NCBI GenBank assembly: GCA_029261655.1
Contig: JAJDAY010000015.1
Location: 58,836-122,835 of the forward strand
Reading direction: 5' to 3'
Length of the DNA stretch: 64,000 nt
Source: Nitrospinaceae bacterium
GTDB lineage: Bacteria > Nitrospinota > Nitrospinia > Nitrospinales > VA-1
Part shown: positions 35,702 through 44,800 of the stretch, piece after piece
Position numbering within the stretch: position 1 is the first letter of the stretch
Layout of the letters: each line of letters starts with the position of its first letter
Notes under the pieces: generated by a model
Seen by the model: only the letters and a program-made list of their open reading frames with translations
Told to the model about the DNA's origin: nothing
The model's database searches: none
Position numbers and translations under genes: made by a program

Positions 35702-38626
35702 TCAACCCTTGGAAGCCAGATCCTCTTTCTTCTTTTGCGGGTTCACCACCTGGGTCACCTGATCCATCACCAGGGTTTTAAACCATCTGGATTCGCGGAC
35801 ATTGTCGAAATCGGGCTCGTGCATCCAGATATCCTGATGCGGCAATGCGCCCAAAACTTTGGATTTTTCCAGCCACTCTTTGCATCCCGATTCATTGGCC
35901 AGGAGCGCCAGCAAACGGGCCAGCGGGTAAGAACCACTCCCCGGATCCAGGTCTTCGCCTTTTTGCAGTTTTTTCTTGGCGTTGGCCAGGAAGGGGTGGA
36001 CGTGGATTCCCTTTTTGGTTTTTGCCTGCTCCATGAGCATCAATCCCCAATTAATATAGGCCTGGCCCATATCGGGTTGCAACTCAACCGCGGTCTGAAA
36101 ATTCTCACCCGCCCTGCTGAACAAGGCGTCCTTGCCCTTCTCGTCCTCCTTAATAGCATTCTGGGCCTGAATCCATCCCAGACTATTGTAGGTTTCAGCG
36201 TTGGCAGGTTTGATTGCAAGTGAAGTCTTAAATTTTTCTTCGGCCATTTTTAAAAGCCGGGCGGTATCGGGGTAGTCCTTTCTTTGCGCCATCTGAAAAA
36301 GGATCGTCCCCCACTGGCTCAAGGCCTCGGCGTTTTGCGGTTCAATTGCAAGGGCCGCCTTGAATTTTTCCGCCGCATGATCCAGAAAGATGGTTTCCTT
36401 GCCCTTTTTGATACGGGACAAATTTAGAAACACATTTCCCCATTGGGTCAGGGCCTGGGAATGTTGGGACTCAAGGGTCAAAACTTCCTGATATTTTGTC
36501 GACGCCTGACTGTAAATAATTTCGGCTTCCTGAGGGTCTGTATTTTTTGCAAGAATTGACAAGGCGTTGCCCCAGGAATAAAGGGCGTCACAATTTTTAG
36601 GTTCAATGGCCAGGACCATTTTGTATTTTTCCACCGCCTGCTCCATGAACCTTGACGCTTTTTCGCCTTTGCTTTTCATACCCAAAGTGAATAAGACACT
36701 TCCCCATCCATAGAGCGCATCAGGCAATTCGCTGTTAAGAGAAAGAGCCGCTTCAAACTTTTCGATCGCCTGGGAAAAGAAGCCCTCCGCGTTGTCCACA
36801 TTCCACCTCGCCCCACGCATCCAGAGAACCTTGCCCATACTGGCGTGGGCGGAATAAAAGTCAGGTTTGATATTGATAGCGGCGGAAAACTTTTCCTGCG
36901 CCTCAGCCAACAGAGCATCGCCCTCCTCGTGCTCCATATTCTCCGCCATTTTCATCAGGATATGCCCCCAGGAGGCAAGCGCTTCATAATGGCCCGGTTG
37001 AAATTTGAGACCGAGCTTAAATTTTTCCATCGACTGCGAAAAAAGTTGAACGGCAGACCCGCCTTTGCCCCAGCGTGCCTGACGCTCCATCGAATTGCCC
37101 AAACCAAACAAGGTTTCCGGCAAATCTTCCCGGATGGCGAGCGCCGATTCAAAACATTTCCGGGCCTTCGCAAACATAGGTTCGGCCATTTCTTCTTCTA
37201 AAAGAGGCCCTCTCTCAAAATAGGAGACCCCCAGGCAATGCCATGCTCTATAAGATTCAGGATCGATTTCCACGACCTTCTGAAATTTTTCGCCGGCCTG
37301 GAAAAAAAGTTTTTCTGCCGCGGTCCCGGAGGTTTGTTTTGCCAGCATCAAGAGGACAGATCCCCATTGAAATAAAGCCCTGGAATTGCCGGAATAAATT
37401 TCACAGGCGGTTTCATATTTTTTCGCCGCCTGACTCAGCAATGAAGACGCGCCCTCGCTATTTTCCTTTGAGTTGAATTGCCGCAGGAGATCGTCGCCTT
37501 TGACGACAGAGGCCCAATACAATAATTCTCCCAATGCAAGAGACGGCGTCTGGTCATACTGTTTCCGGTAGGTGAGGACACGGTCGGGATGACCCCCCAA
37601 TAGATAACTTTGCGCAGACAAAATAGATAAGACTTCATCCTGGTGTTCACGGGAGACCGTTTTCTCCCCCGATGCCTTTGTTTTTGTCGACGGTTCAAAT
37701 TGGCTGATCAAATTTTCCATCTCGCCGCTGACGGTCCGAATAATATCGACAGTATCGTTTCTGTCTTGTCCCGGAATCGGGAAAGGAGCGATGGATTGAA
37801 CCTGACGGTTCAAATGTGAAAACGGTTCTGCAACAAACTCGGGAGGAAAAATCTCCAAGGCCCGAGTCAACGTCACGAAAAAGGAGTCGGCGTTATAGCC
37901 CTGAACATAAACCACACCCTTATTTTTGCTCAGCAGATCCTCCTCGACATGGGGAGAGGGAGGCGCGTCTTCAAAACTGATCCAGTAAAGCCCCTGCTCA
38001 AACCGGTCGGCCTTTTTTAGAAGATCGAACACCGGGTCCTTTTCACCTCCATAACCCACCACGATCCAAAGAAAGTCCTTAAAATCTTCTGCCTTGAAGG
38101 AAGGAACAAGCGACTGATCTAAAGCCTTGAACCCTTCTTCCGTACACAAATCAACCGCACCGGGATATTGCCCGTGAAGGTGGGTGATCGAGCCTTCCTC
38201 AAGAAAATCATTTTTCTTGTAATTGCCCGATGCGCCGTCATAAATAGCCGGAAACTGGCCTAAAAGGGCGCATGCTTTTTCAGTCAGCGAATCAAAATTG
38301 GTGGTCAGCACCCGGTCGATAAAATTTTCTTTCATCAATTGCGCCAGGGCGATATGCGCCCAGTTGATCTTCGCGCTTTTAAGAGTCTCGGAAAAGTTTT
38401 TCGTTCGTTCCTCCGGTGTCAATGCCTGAACGAGGTGGTGGTAGTCTTTGACCTGAGCATTGGAAAACGTCTTCGGAAAACCGTCTTTAATCCGCTCCAC
38501 CCAATTTGCGGCGTCCGGGACCCCGGCTGATACGGAACACCCCGCTCCAGTTAAAAGGATGCAACCCCGTCCGCTGGATTTTGCTTTCTTCAATCCTGTG
38601 ACGATCTTTTCTAACGAACCTGCCAT
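35702..38626 (-). CDS. SIR2-domain protein with long TPR array
   Basis: A large cytoplasmic protein of about 974 residues. The N-terminal SIR2-type NAD-binding fold keeps the Rossmann motif TGAGCSVSAGVP (Gly27-Ala-Gly-Cys-Ser31), TTNFDSL (Asn110, Asp112) and the catalytic-type HLHGQ (His151). Residues from about 330 on form a dozen TPR-like units of 45-50 residues (for example EKFKAALAIEPQNAEALSQWG). In known antiphage systems SIR2 domains hydrolyse NAD+ or modify proteins, and TPR arrays sense targets. Here a defence role is inference. I start at 38626 because GGAGG precedes this ATG by 5 bases; the longer frame begins 12 bases upstream inside that site. It follows the CDP-alcohol transferase gene by 21 bases and is probably co-transcribed with it. 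Confidence 0.87.
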   Translation of the reverse strand: MAGSLEKIVTGLKKAKSSGRGCILLTGAGCSVSAGVPDAANWVERIKDGFPKTFSNAQVKDYHHLVQALTPEERTKNFSETLKSAKINWAHIALAQLMKENFIDRVLTTNFDSLTEKACALLGQFPAIYDGASGNYKKNDFLEEGSITHLHGQYPGAVDLCTEEGFKALDQSLVPSFKAEDFKDFLWIVVGYGGEKDPVFDLLKKADRFEQGLYWISFEDAPPSPHVEEDLLSKNKGVVYVQGYNADSFFVTLTRALEIFPPEFVAEPFSHLNRQVQSIAPFPIPGQDRNDTVDIIRTVSGEMENLISQFEPSTKTKASGEKTVSREHQDEVLSILSAQSYLLGGHPDRVLTYRKQYDQTPSLALGELLYWASVVKGDDLLRQFNSKENSEGASSLLSQAAKKYETACEIYSGNSRALFQWGSVLLMLAKQTSGTAAEKLFFQAGEKFQKVVEIDPESYRAWHCLGVSYFERGPLLEEEMAEPMFAKARKCFESALAIREDLPETLFGLGNSMERQARWGKGGSAVQLFSQSMEKFKLGLKFQPGHYEALASWGHILMKMAENMEHEEGDALLAEAQEKFSAAINIKPDFYSAHASMGKVLWMRGARWNVDNAEGFFSQAIEKFEAALSLNSELPDALYGWGSVLFTLGMKSKGEKASRFMEQAVEKYKMVLAIEPKNCDALYSWGNALSILAKNTDPQEAEIIYSQASTKYQEVLTLESQHSQALTQWGNVFLNLSRIKKGKETIFLDHAAEKFKAALAIEPQNAEALSQWGTILFQMAQRKDYPDTARLLKMAEEKFKTSLAIKPANAETYNSLGWIQAQNAIKEDEKGKDALFSRAGENFQTAVELQPDMGQAYINWGLMLMEQAKTKKGIHVHPFLANAKKKLQKGEDLDPGSGSYPLARLLALLANESGCKEWLEKSKVLGALPHQDIWMHEPDFDNVRESRWFKTLVMDQVTQVVNPQKKKEDLASKG

Positions 38627-38647
38627 TGAATCCTCCATTGGGTGTTT

Positions 38648-39952
38648 CTACCTCCCGCTCAGATTTCCGTTCCGTTCGGACGCGGAAATAAACTTGTTAT
38701 ACAGGAGATACCCTGCAAAAGCGTTTGCCCCAAGAGCGGTCATTCCGATAAAAATATCCAAACTTCCGATCAGGGCCATAATGAATAATAAATAGGTGAA
38801 ATCGCGGTTGGCCAGGCTGTCTTCCAGACCCTTATCACGGTCGAGAAATATTTTCAGATGCCCATTTTGACTCTTGCTGTTTATGATATTCGGACTGAGC
38901 ACAATGAAACAAACCAGACTTCCCAAAACAGCCAGACTGCCGAGAATTATAAACAGGCTTTTGTTGGTGGAACCGTACAACCCCATGCCAATGGAAAAAA
39001 AGACGGCGATGTGAACCAGATTGTCGCAGATAATGTCCAGCCGTTTTCCAAACGGCGATTCCATGAATTTGAGCCGGGCGATTTCTCCATCGGAACAATC
39101 AATGCAGGCGGAGAGCAATAAAAGTGCGGCGCCTAAAAGGCTCATGCCATACCCCCCGAACAAAAAACACCCCGCGGCCTCCAACCCCACCGCCAGGCTC
39201 ACAAGCGTCAGTTGATTGGGAGTGATTGGAGTCTTGATAATCTGACGCGTCAGGTAGCGAGAGATATGACGAGTGAAGTGCCGGTCCATGAAACTGTCAT
39301 TGTCAAGCCCGCTGGCTTGGAGGAGCCGTTCGTTCATTAGATCAAAATCATTCTGCCGGGTGACACGCCCGTTTTCATCGGCATCCGCAAGCATCACCCT
39401 GAACGGGTCTTCCTGAGAATTATCCGCTGACGAACAGGTCTCCTGAAACCGAATATCTCTCAGGCAGGCCAACAGACCCTGATCTCCGCAATTTTGAGCC
39501 AGAGACTTCAACTTTACAGGGTCCATGAGAAACGGTTCCCCCGTTTCACTATTGAGCCCCGAAGAACCGAGCTTACGTGCTTGCTCGACCCCCGTTTTAC
39601 TGTTGATGGCTGAACCATCTAAAAACAGGATTTCGCCTTCTGACTTTACAGACTCGGCCAAATCTTCAGGGGTCCAAACACATTCCAGTTCAACCATGAC
39701 TCTGGAATCCTCCCTGGCTCTTTGGCATAATTCCTCGACCCCAGTCATATTATCCCGCGCAAAAATAACCAGACGCTTCACCCCGCCCTGTTGAACGCTG
39801 AGAATATTGCGTAAAAGAAAAGGAACGCCGGCAATATTTTTCCAATACCAGTCCCCGGCCTTATGAGGGGAAGGTGGATTGGACAGAATCAGCACCGCGA
39901 GTGAGTTCTCTCTCTCGGGCACGGTTTTTTCATGGTCTACTTGTAAAGACAT
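38648..39952 (-). CDS. CDP-alcohol phosphatidyltransferase with nucleotidyltransferase-like N-terminus
   Basis: A 434-residue protein in two parts. The N-terminal 200 residues resemble a nucleotidyltransferase fold (AVLILSNPPSPHKAGDWYWK, FLLRNILSVQQGGVKRLVIFARD) but lack a clear GxGxR loop. The C-terminal part has the complete CDP-alcohol motif D(x2)DG(x2)AR(x8)G(x3)D(x3)D in CIDCSDGEIARLKFME followed by SPFGKRLDIICD, in a region of several membrane helices. The architecture is like the bifunctional enzyme of di-myo-inositol phosphate synthesis or other headgroup transferases at the inner membrane. The exact alcohol is unknown. The SIR2-TPR gene follows 21 bases later. Confidence 0.82.
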   Translation of the reverse strand: MSLQVDHEKTVPERENSLAVLILSNPPSPHKAGDWYWKNIAGVPFLLRNILSVQQGGVKRLVIFARDNMTGVEELCQRAREDSRVMVELECVWTPEDLAESVKSEGEILFLDGSAINSKTGVEQARKLGSSGLNSETGEPFLMDPVKLKSLAQNCGDQGLLACLRDIRFQETCSSADNSQEDPFRVMLADADENGRVTRQNDFDLMNERLLQASGLDNDSFMDRHFTRHISRYLTRQIIKTPITPNQLTLVSLAVGLEAAGCFLFGGYGMSLLGAALLLLSACIDCSDGEIARLKFMESPFGKRLDIICDNLVHIAVFFSIGMGLYGSTNKSLFIILGSLAVLGSLVCFIVLSPNIINSKSQNGHLKIFLDRDKGLEDSLANRDFTYLLFIMALIGSLDIFIGMTALGANAFAGYLLYNKFISASERNGNLSGR

Positions 39953-40296
39953 ACGGCAATACTTTAAAGTTGGTTATGACTTTCAAGGATAGCAAAAAAG
40001 ACAAAAAAATCAACGTGATAAAGCCATCCGAAATCACCGTAAGGCCACGCCAAACCCTGTACTGTCACAGAATTAAATGAATAGGTTTGAAAGATCGGTC
40101 ATTACAGAGAAGGGTCCTGGACGACCGTTCGAAATAGTTTTTTTTGTTTTTCCCTCGAAGGGGATAGAAAACCGGGATACTCGAAAACCAGTTCTCAGGA
40201 GCAGGCAATAGGGTTCAGCTGGAGGAAAGAGAGATCCAAAGAATTACACGACCCAAAAGCCCCTCCGGGATTGAAACGTGGAGAGCGGCTCAGAAT
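39953..40296. other. Gene-free region
   Basis: About 340 bases between tonB (minus) and the CDP-alcohol transferase gene (minus). It should hold the promoter of the transferase and SIR2-TPR pair. I see no gene and no strong hairpin beyond a short ccctcgaagggg palindrome. Confidence 0.5.
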
Positions 40297-41307
40297 TTAT
40301 TTTTTCAATAAACCATAATTGGGGCTGTAAATAAAAGTCGCCAGAATGGACAATTTGTCCTTTTTTATGTTGACCGGAAAAGGATAGAACGGCGCCGCCT
40401 CTTTAACGGCCTTGATGGCCGCAAAATCCAGAATCTTGTGGCCCGATTTGTCGACCACACCCGCGCTTATGAGGTTCCCGTCTCTTGAAATACGAAACCT
40501 GAGAGTGAGCTTTCCGCTGATCCCACGTTGCGCCGCTTCACTCGGGTACAACCAAACCCGCTCGATCTGGTGTTTGATACGGGCAAAATAGGAAGCGTAT
40601 TCGGTCTCCGTTGTATCCAGAGAAACGTCTTCGTCATCGAAAGATTCCTCCACGGTCTTGGAGTCCAGAGACGCGTACTTGTCGGGATCGAAACCGTCCA
40701 GGAGGGAAAGCGCTCCCTGAGTCCCGGCGCCCAGAGTGGATTTGGTTTCAGTTTCTTGTTTGTCCTTGGCCTCCGGCACAAAAGTGCCCCGTTCAGACAA
40801 CGGAAATGACTGTTTGCTCTCTTGTGTTTTTTGCCGGGCGACAGGTTGGGGGGCTTTTTTCTGGGGCGGTTGAACAGGTTTTTCGGAAGCCTGAGGGACA
40901 CCCGACTGTTTGGGAACAATGGTTTTTTTTTGCTGATACTTTTTGTCCTCACTTTTTTGCAAATTGGAGTGGGCACGTCCGTCATGACTTGACAGCAGTT
41001 TTGAAGACCGGGGCTTTTCAATTTTCTTCGGTTTTGGAGCGTCGATGATCGTTCCCTTTTCCAGTTCACTTTTGGGATTCTCAGGTTCGGCGATCTTTAC
41101 CCGGATGGGGGGAGGTGGCGTTGGAACAGCAGGCTTGACCGGAACCAGCCAATGAAGAAAAATCGCTATCAGGTGAATGATGAACGAATACCAGATAAAA
41201 CGATAAAGCCGTGTCTGGTCTAACAGACTGACTTTCTGCCAGATTCGGTCGGAGGGAACAGATCCCGCAGTTGCCAGACCCAGGGCGGGCCCGCCTTTTA
41301 CTTGCAT
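40297..41307 (-). CDS. TonB-family energy transducer
   Basis: A 336-residue protein with one transmembrane helix near residue 40 (LYRFIWYSFIIHLIAIFLHWLV), a Pro/Lys-rich spacer (PTPPPPIRVKIAEP onward) and a C-terminal TonB domain (HQIERVWLYPSEAAQRGISGKLTLRFRISRDGNL, DKSGHKILDFAAIKAVKEAAPFYPFP). TonB links the inner-membrane ExbB/ExbD motor to outer-membrane receptors. ExbB, ExbD and a receptor are absent here. The basic spacer is long. An acidic stretch before the C-terminal domain (EESFDDEDVSLDTTETE) is notable. Confidence 0.87.
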   Translation of the reverse strand: MQVKGGPALGLATAGSVPSDRIWQKVSLLDQTRLYRFIWYSFIIHLIAIFLHWLVPVKPAVPTPPPPIRVKIAEPENPKSELEKGTIIDAPKPKKIEKPRSSKLLSSHDGRAHSNLQKSEDKKYQQKKTIVPKQSGVPQASEKPVQPPQKKAPQPVARQKTQESKQSFPLSERGTFVPEAKDKQETETKSTLGAGTQGALSLLDGFDPDKYASLDSKTVEESFDDEDVSLDTTETEYASYFARIKHQIERVWLYPSEAAQRGISGKLTLRFRISRDGNLISAGVVDKSGHKILDFAAIKAVKEAAPFYPFPVNIKKDKLSILATFIYSPNYGLLKK

Positions 41308-41494
41308 AGAGTGTTTTTCCGAAAAACTCTTTTCATACTACTTAATTTACCCGTTAATTTCCTCAAGCGCAAGTTCGTAAGCCCCCTGAAATTTGGCGCT
41401 TTTGAAAAACCATTTTAGCCTGAGGTGGGTGGATGCCCGGCAGTGCCCTTTTCAGGGCGGAATTTTTTCTCCCCTGTGAGGGAGGCGGGAGGGG

Positions 41495-42901
41495 TCAAAT
41501 TTCCTGGCCACTTTGGACTTTTAGGGCCTCGCACTTTTGGGAGTACCAGCCAAACGCAACCGCAACTCTTGGGTTATCTGCATTCGGGGAAATGTATTTT
41601 CCTGCGGGATCAAAAGGAACATAATCCATCTTCAGGGTTTGGTATAAGCGGTTCAGGTACGCAGGGAAATCGCGATAAATGGGCAGTTCCTTTTTCAGTT
41701 CCGGCATTGCCAACTCCTTGAAGCGAAGTAGTTCGTGGCCGAACGGGTGGATGTAGGCCAATCCCTCTTCCCCATGCAATTGAGCAGCGTAATGGGTCAA
41801 CGATTCAAAGTCTTCCCAATCCTCAAGCGCGTCCACATCCGAAACAAAGGAAGGGTCCGAGTGGGGCTTGGTTTTAAAGGTGATGTCCAATAAAGCGGAT
41901 ACCCCCTTGTGGAAATTATCGACATGCATGCCAAACTGGTATTTATTATTTTTACGAAACCGTTTCAGGTCAGATTCGAATTTCAGGAATTGTTTCGCCA
42001 GGACCAAAATCAGCTTCAGAAACCGACCCGGATATTTCAGGGCCTGTTTGATGCCGACCTGCAGAATTCTCCCGTCTTTTCTGGAAGCATGGAGTTCGTC
42101 AATAATATCCGGCTTTAACGCGGTGAGATTTATGGGATAGACATTAGGCTCCTTCATGTCGTGCAATTCATTGAGGTCTTCATAGATCGCGCGATAATGA
42201 TAGTTGCGCTGAACAAATTCGCTGTCCGGGTCTTCCTGATAGCGCGGGAACATCCTTTGCCGGGAATTCAGCCACAAAAGCAGGTTGTGCGATTGAATGT
42301 CCTCGTCATGAAGAACCTTTTCAATATCGTACATAAAAGGCAGGTCCCCCGGTTGAAACAAAACCAGTTCATTGGGTTCGACGTTGAGCTGGCTTTTACC
42401 AAGCGCCATGGTCTGGCGAAGGCTCAGGTTATTCGGGTCTTCCCGCACAAACGTAATTTTTTTATCGCCGGTTTCAACAACCGCAAGAAACCGGTTGAGC
42501 ACGGTTTCGACTTCGGGGGAACCGATGACGACAATTTCCCGAAGACTGGACTGGAGCAGGTTGCCCAGCGCATAGCACATGATGGGAATGCCGTGAATAA
42601 GGAATAGAAACTTGAGCTGATCGACCTCGTCGTCCAAGGCGCGCAAAATAAGGTGACTGATGCCTTTTTTCCCTTCCGCAATTTCGCGCCGGGCTTTTTC
42701 TATGCTCATCTGGTCCGCGTCCGACCTGGAAGCAACCTGGTCGTGACTGAAACTGAGAATGCATTTATCAATGACAGGCTTGTTGGTGGCTGAAAACATG
42801 GGCAACGGGAAAATACGGTCTCCACCAACCTCAATCAATGCAGTTGATGAGAGGAGAATTAAGAATTTATCAAAACCGATTGATAATTCTACAACACCCA
42901 T
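41495..42901 (-). CDS. Nucleotidyltransferase-like (NTP_transferase fold) protein
   Basis: A protein of up to 468 residues. The central part has the order of a nucleotidyltransferase fold: LKFLFLIHGIPIMCYALGNLLQSSLREIVVIGSPEVETVLNRFL, VLFQPGDLPFMYDIEKVL and YPINLTALKPDIID. It lacks an obvious GGxGTR motif, so activity is uncertain; UDP-sugar pyrophosphorylase-like proteins are the nearest relatives I can suggest. The start is unclear: the frame opens at 42901, but a candidate ATG at 42799 lies where the domain-like sequence begins. It is divergent from the proteasome operon, sharing the 282-base gap. Confidence 0.6.
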   Translation of the reverse strand: MGVVELSIGFDKFLILLSSTALIEVGGDRIFPLPMFSATNKPVIDKCILSFSHDQVASRSDADQMSIEKARREIAEGKKGISHLILRALDDEVDQLKFLFLIHGIPIMCYALGNLLQSSLREIVVIGSPEVETVLNRFLAVVETGDKKITFVREDPNNLSLRQTMALGKSQLNVEPNELVLFQPGDLPFMYDIEKVLHDEDIQSHNLLLWLNSRQRMFPRYQEDPDSEFVQRNYHYRAIYEDLNELHDMKEPNVYPINLTALKPDIIDELHASRKDGRILQVGIKQALKYPGRFLKLILVLAKQFLKFESDLKRFRKNNKYQFGMHVDNFHKGVSALLDITFKTKPHSDPSFVSDVDALEDWEDFESLTHYAAQLHGEEGLAYIHPFGHELLRFKELAMPELKKELPIYRDFPAYLNRLYQTLKMDYVPFDPAGKYISPNADNPRVAVAFGWYSQKCEALKVQSGQEI

Positions 42902-43017
42902 TCCTGATTTGCAGGCTAAATCTGGCTTGAAAATGGCTGAAAATCATCGCGGCGCCAGGATTGCCCTAAACTCCGCTAACAGTGGGGGAAACACCGGTTG
43001 TTTGTGGATAAATAGAC

Positions 43018-43047
43018 TTGACGTTTAAATTTTTAATGACATACAAT
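43018..43047 (+). promoter_or_regulatory. Sigma70-like promoter of the proteasome operon
   Basis: TTGACG at 43018-43023 and TACAAT at 43042-43047 are spaced by 18 bases, a good match to sigma70, upstream of the arc/mpa start at 43184. It was found by eye and the leader would be about 130 bases long. Confidence 0.5.
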
Positions 43048-43183
43048 CAATTATTCTCATGAAGGGCGTTTTAAAAAATAATCAGCCTGGACTATGAACC
43101 CACCCTTATTTTAAGGGTCTGGCGATTGCAAAGGCCAAAGATATCAATCGTTAGAGTCACCATGAACACGAAAAGGTTATTCA

Positions 43184-44800
43184 ATGGGAGATCCCACCCA
43201 CATTACAGAATTGATCGATCAGGTTCTGGAAGAAACTTCCAAACAACCGCTCTTACAGGAGAAGGTATTCGCTTTGCGCGACGCGTTGTTTCATTCTCAG
43301 CAGATCGCCCAGCAATTAGCCTTAAAAATCAAGACGATCGAAGAAACCGTCGACAAACTGAAATCTCCGGCGCACCGTATTGGCACGATCCTGGGCGAAG
43401 GCGAAAACAGCCTCTACCGCATTGTGGTCGGCGGCACAGAATACCAGGCGGCGGTGGCTCCTGAATTGCTGGAAGACCCCGGCCTGAAAACGGGGGATCA
43501 GGTGGCGTTGAACGAGGGGTTCGTCGCCATCGCCAAACTGCCTCTGCCCGAGCAAGGCCCCCTGGTCAAGATCACCGGCAGGCTGGAAGGCGGCCAATGG
43601 CTGGTGTCCGGCCAAAGCGCGGGTTCCGAAACCATTGCCTCGCATCACCCGGACCTGGACACCTCCTCCTTAAAGGAAGGTCAAGAGGTTTATCTCGATC
43701 CCAATCAAAAAGTGATTCTTGGAAAACTTCCCAAACGGGAAACCAAAACGTTTATTCAGGACGACTACATCGAAGTGGACTGGAAACAGGTCGGCGGCCA
43801 GGAAAAAGTGATCGAAGATGTCCGTAAAGTGATCGAATATCCGATCCTGCACAAGGAAATCCTCAGCCAGATGGAATATCAGATGCCCAAGGGCTTTTTG
43901 TTTTACGGTCCCCCCGGATGCGGAAAGACTCTGATTGGCAAAGCCATCCTCACCGAGGTCATCAAGAAGCTCAAAGGCAAAGAGGAAAAAGAACTGCAGG
44001 GCCGGTTCATCCACGTCAAAGGTCCGGAAATCCTCAATATGTGGCTGGGCGAATCCGAACGAAAAATCCGCGAAATTTTCCAGAAGGCCCGCGATTATAA
44101 AGAAAAAGGTGAAGTCCCCTTCATATTCATCGACGAAGCCGAATCGGTGCTGGGAACGAGACAAGCCAGCCGGGGATTGAACATCTCCAACACCCTGGTC
44201 CCCATGTTTTGCGCTGAGATGGACGGCATTCAATCGCTCCGGGAAACGGTGGTTATCCTGGCGACCAACCGCCCCGATCTCATCGACCCCGCCATTTTGC
44301 GACCGGGCCGGATCGACCGCAAAATTAAGATAGGCCGACCGAACCGCAAAGATTGTAAAGCCATCCTGCAGGTGTATCTCAAAGACAACCTGCCACGAGA
44401 ACACGCCCGTTTTGACGATATGGCCGAACCTTTTCTGGACAAGCTGTTTCAGCGGACTCCCGAACAGGAAGTCCTCGTGCTGACGCTCAGGAGCGGAGAA
44501 TTCAAAAAACTGTACTGGAAAGATTTTATTTCCGGCGCGGTGATAGAAAGCATCGTCAAGCGCGTGAAGGAACGCGCTATCGAACGCGGCATTGCCGGGG
44601 AAGAACTCAAGATCACCGTCCAGGACTTGATAGACTGCCTGAAGACGGAGTTCACCGAGAGCCGTTTGTTGCCCGCCGAGTCCAATATGGAAGACTGGCT
44701 CCAACTTCTTGACATGGAATCGCGGAACGTGGTCCGGGTGCGAAAACCCAGCCAGTCCGACCGGGCGGCGGAAACCACTTTGAACCGGTCGATCATATGA
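43184..44800 (+). CDS. mpa: Proteasome-associated AAA ATPase (Arc/Mpa type)
   Basis: A 538-residue AAA ATPase that unfolds tagged substrates and feeds them to the 20S core. The N-terminus is a coiled coil (residues 1-60, LIDQVLEETSKQPLLQEKV), then two OB-type beta domains (about 65-200), then the AAA domain with Walker A GPPGCGKT (residues 242-249), Walker B FIFIDEAES, and Arg-finger/sensor segment ATNRPDLIDPAILRPGRIDR. The usual C-terminal tyrosine motif (QYL or HbYX) that docks into the core is missing: the protein ends LNRSII. It is the first gene of the operon; its stop overlaps the dop start by 4 bases. Confidence 0.92.
   Translation: MGDPTHITELIDQVLEETSKQPLLQEKVFALRDALFHSQQIAQQLALKIKTIEETVDKLKSPAHRIGTILGEGENSLYRIVVGGTEYQAAVAPELLEDPGLKTGDQVALNEGFVAIAKLPLPEQGPLVKITGRLEGGQWLVSGQSAGSETIASHHPDLDTSSLKEGQEVYLDPNQKVILGKLPKRETKTFIQDDYIEVDWKQVGGQEKVIEDVRKVIEYPILHKEILSQMEYQMPKGFLFYGPPGCGKTLIGKAILTEVIKKLKGKEEKELQGRFIHVKGPEILNMWLGESERKIREIFQKARDYKEKGEVPFIFIDEAESVLGTRQASRGLNISNTLVPMFCAEMDGIQSLRETVVILATNRPDLIDPAILRPGRIDRKIKIGRPNRKDCKAILQVYLKDNLPREHARFDDMAEPFLDKLFQRTPEQEVLVLTLRSGEFKKLYWKDFISGAVIESIVKRVKERAIERGIAGEELKITVQDLIDCLKTEFTESRLLPAESNMEDWLQLLDMESRNVVRVRKPSQSDRAAETTLNRSII

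Noticed and set aside
41425..41490. GCCC/GGGC hairpin followed by a T run
   Set aside because: The stem is only four pairs and it points in the plus direction where no gene ends.
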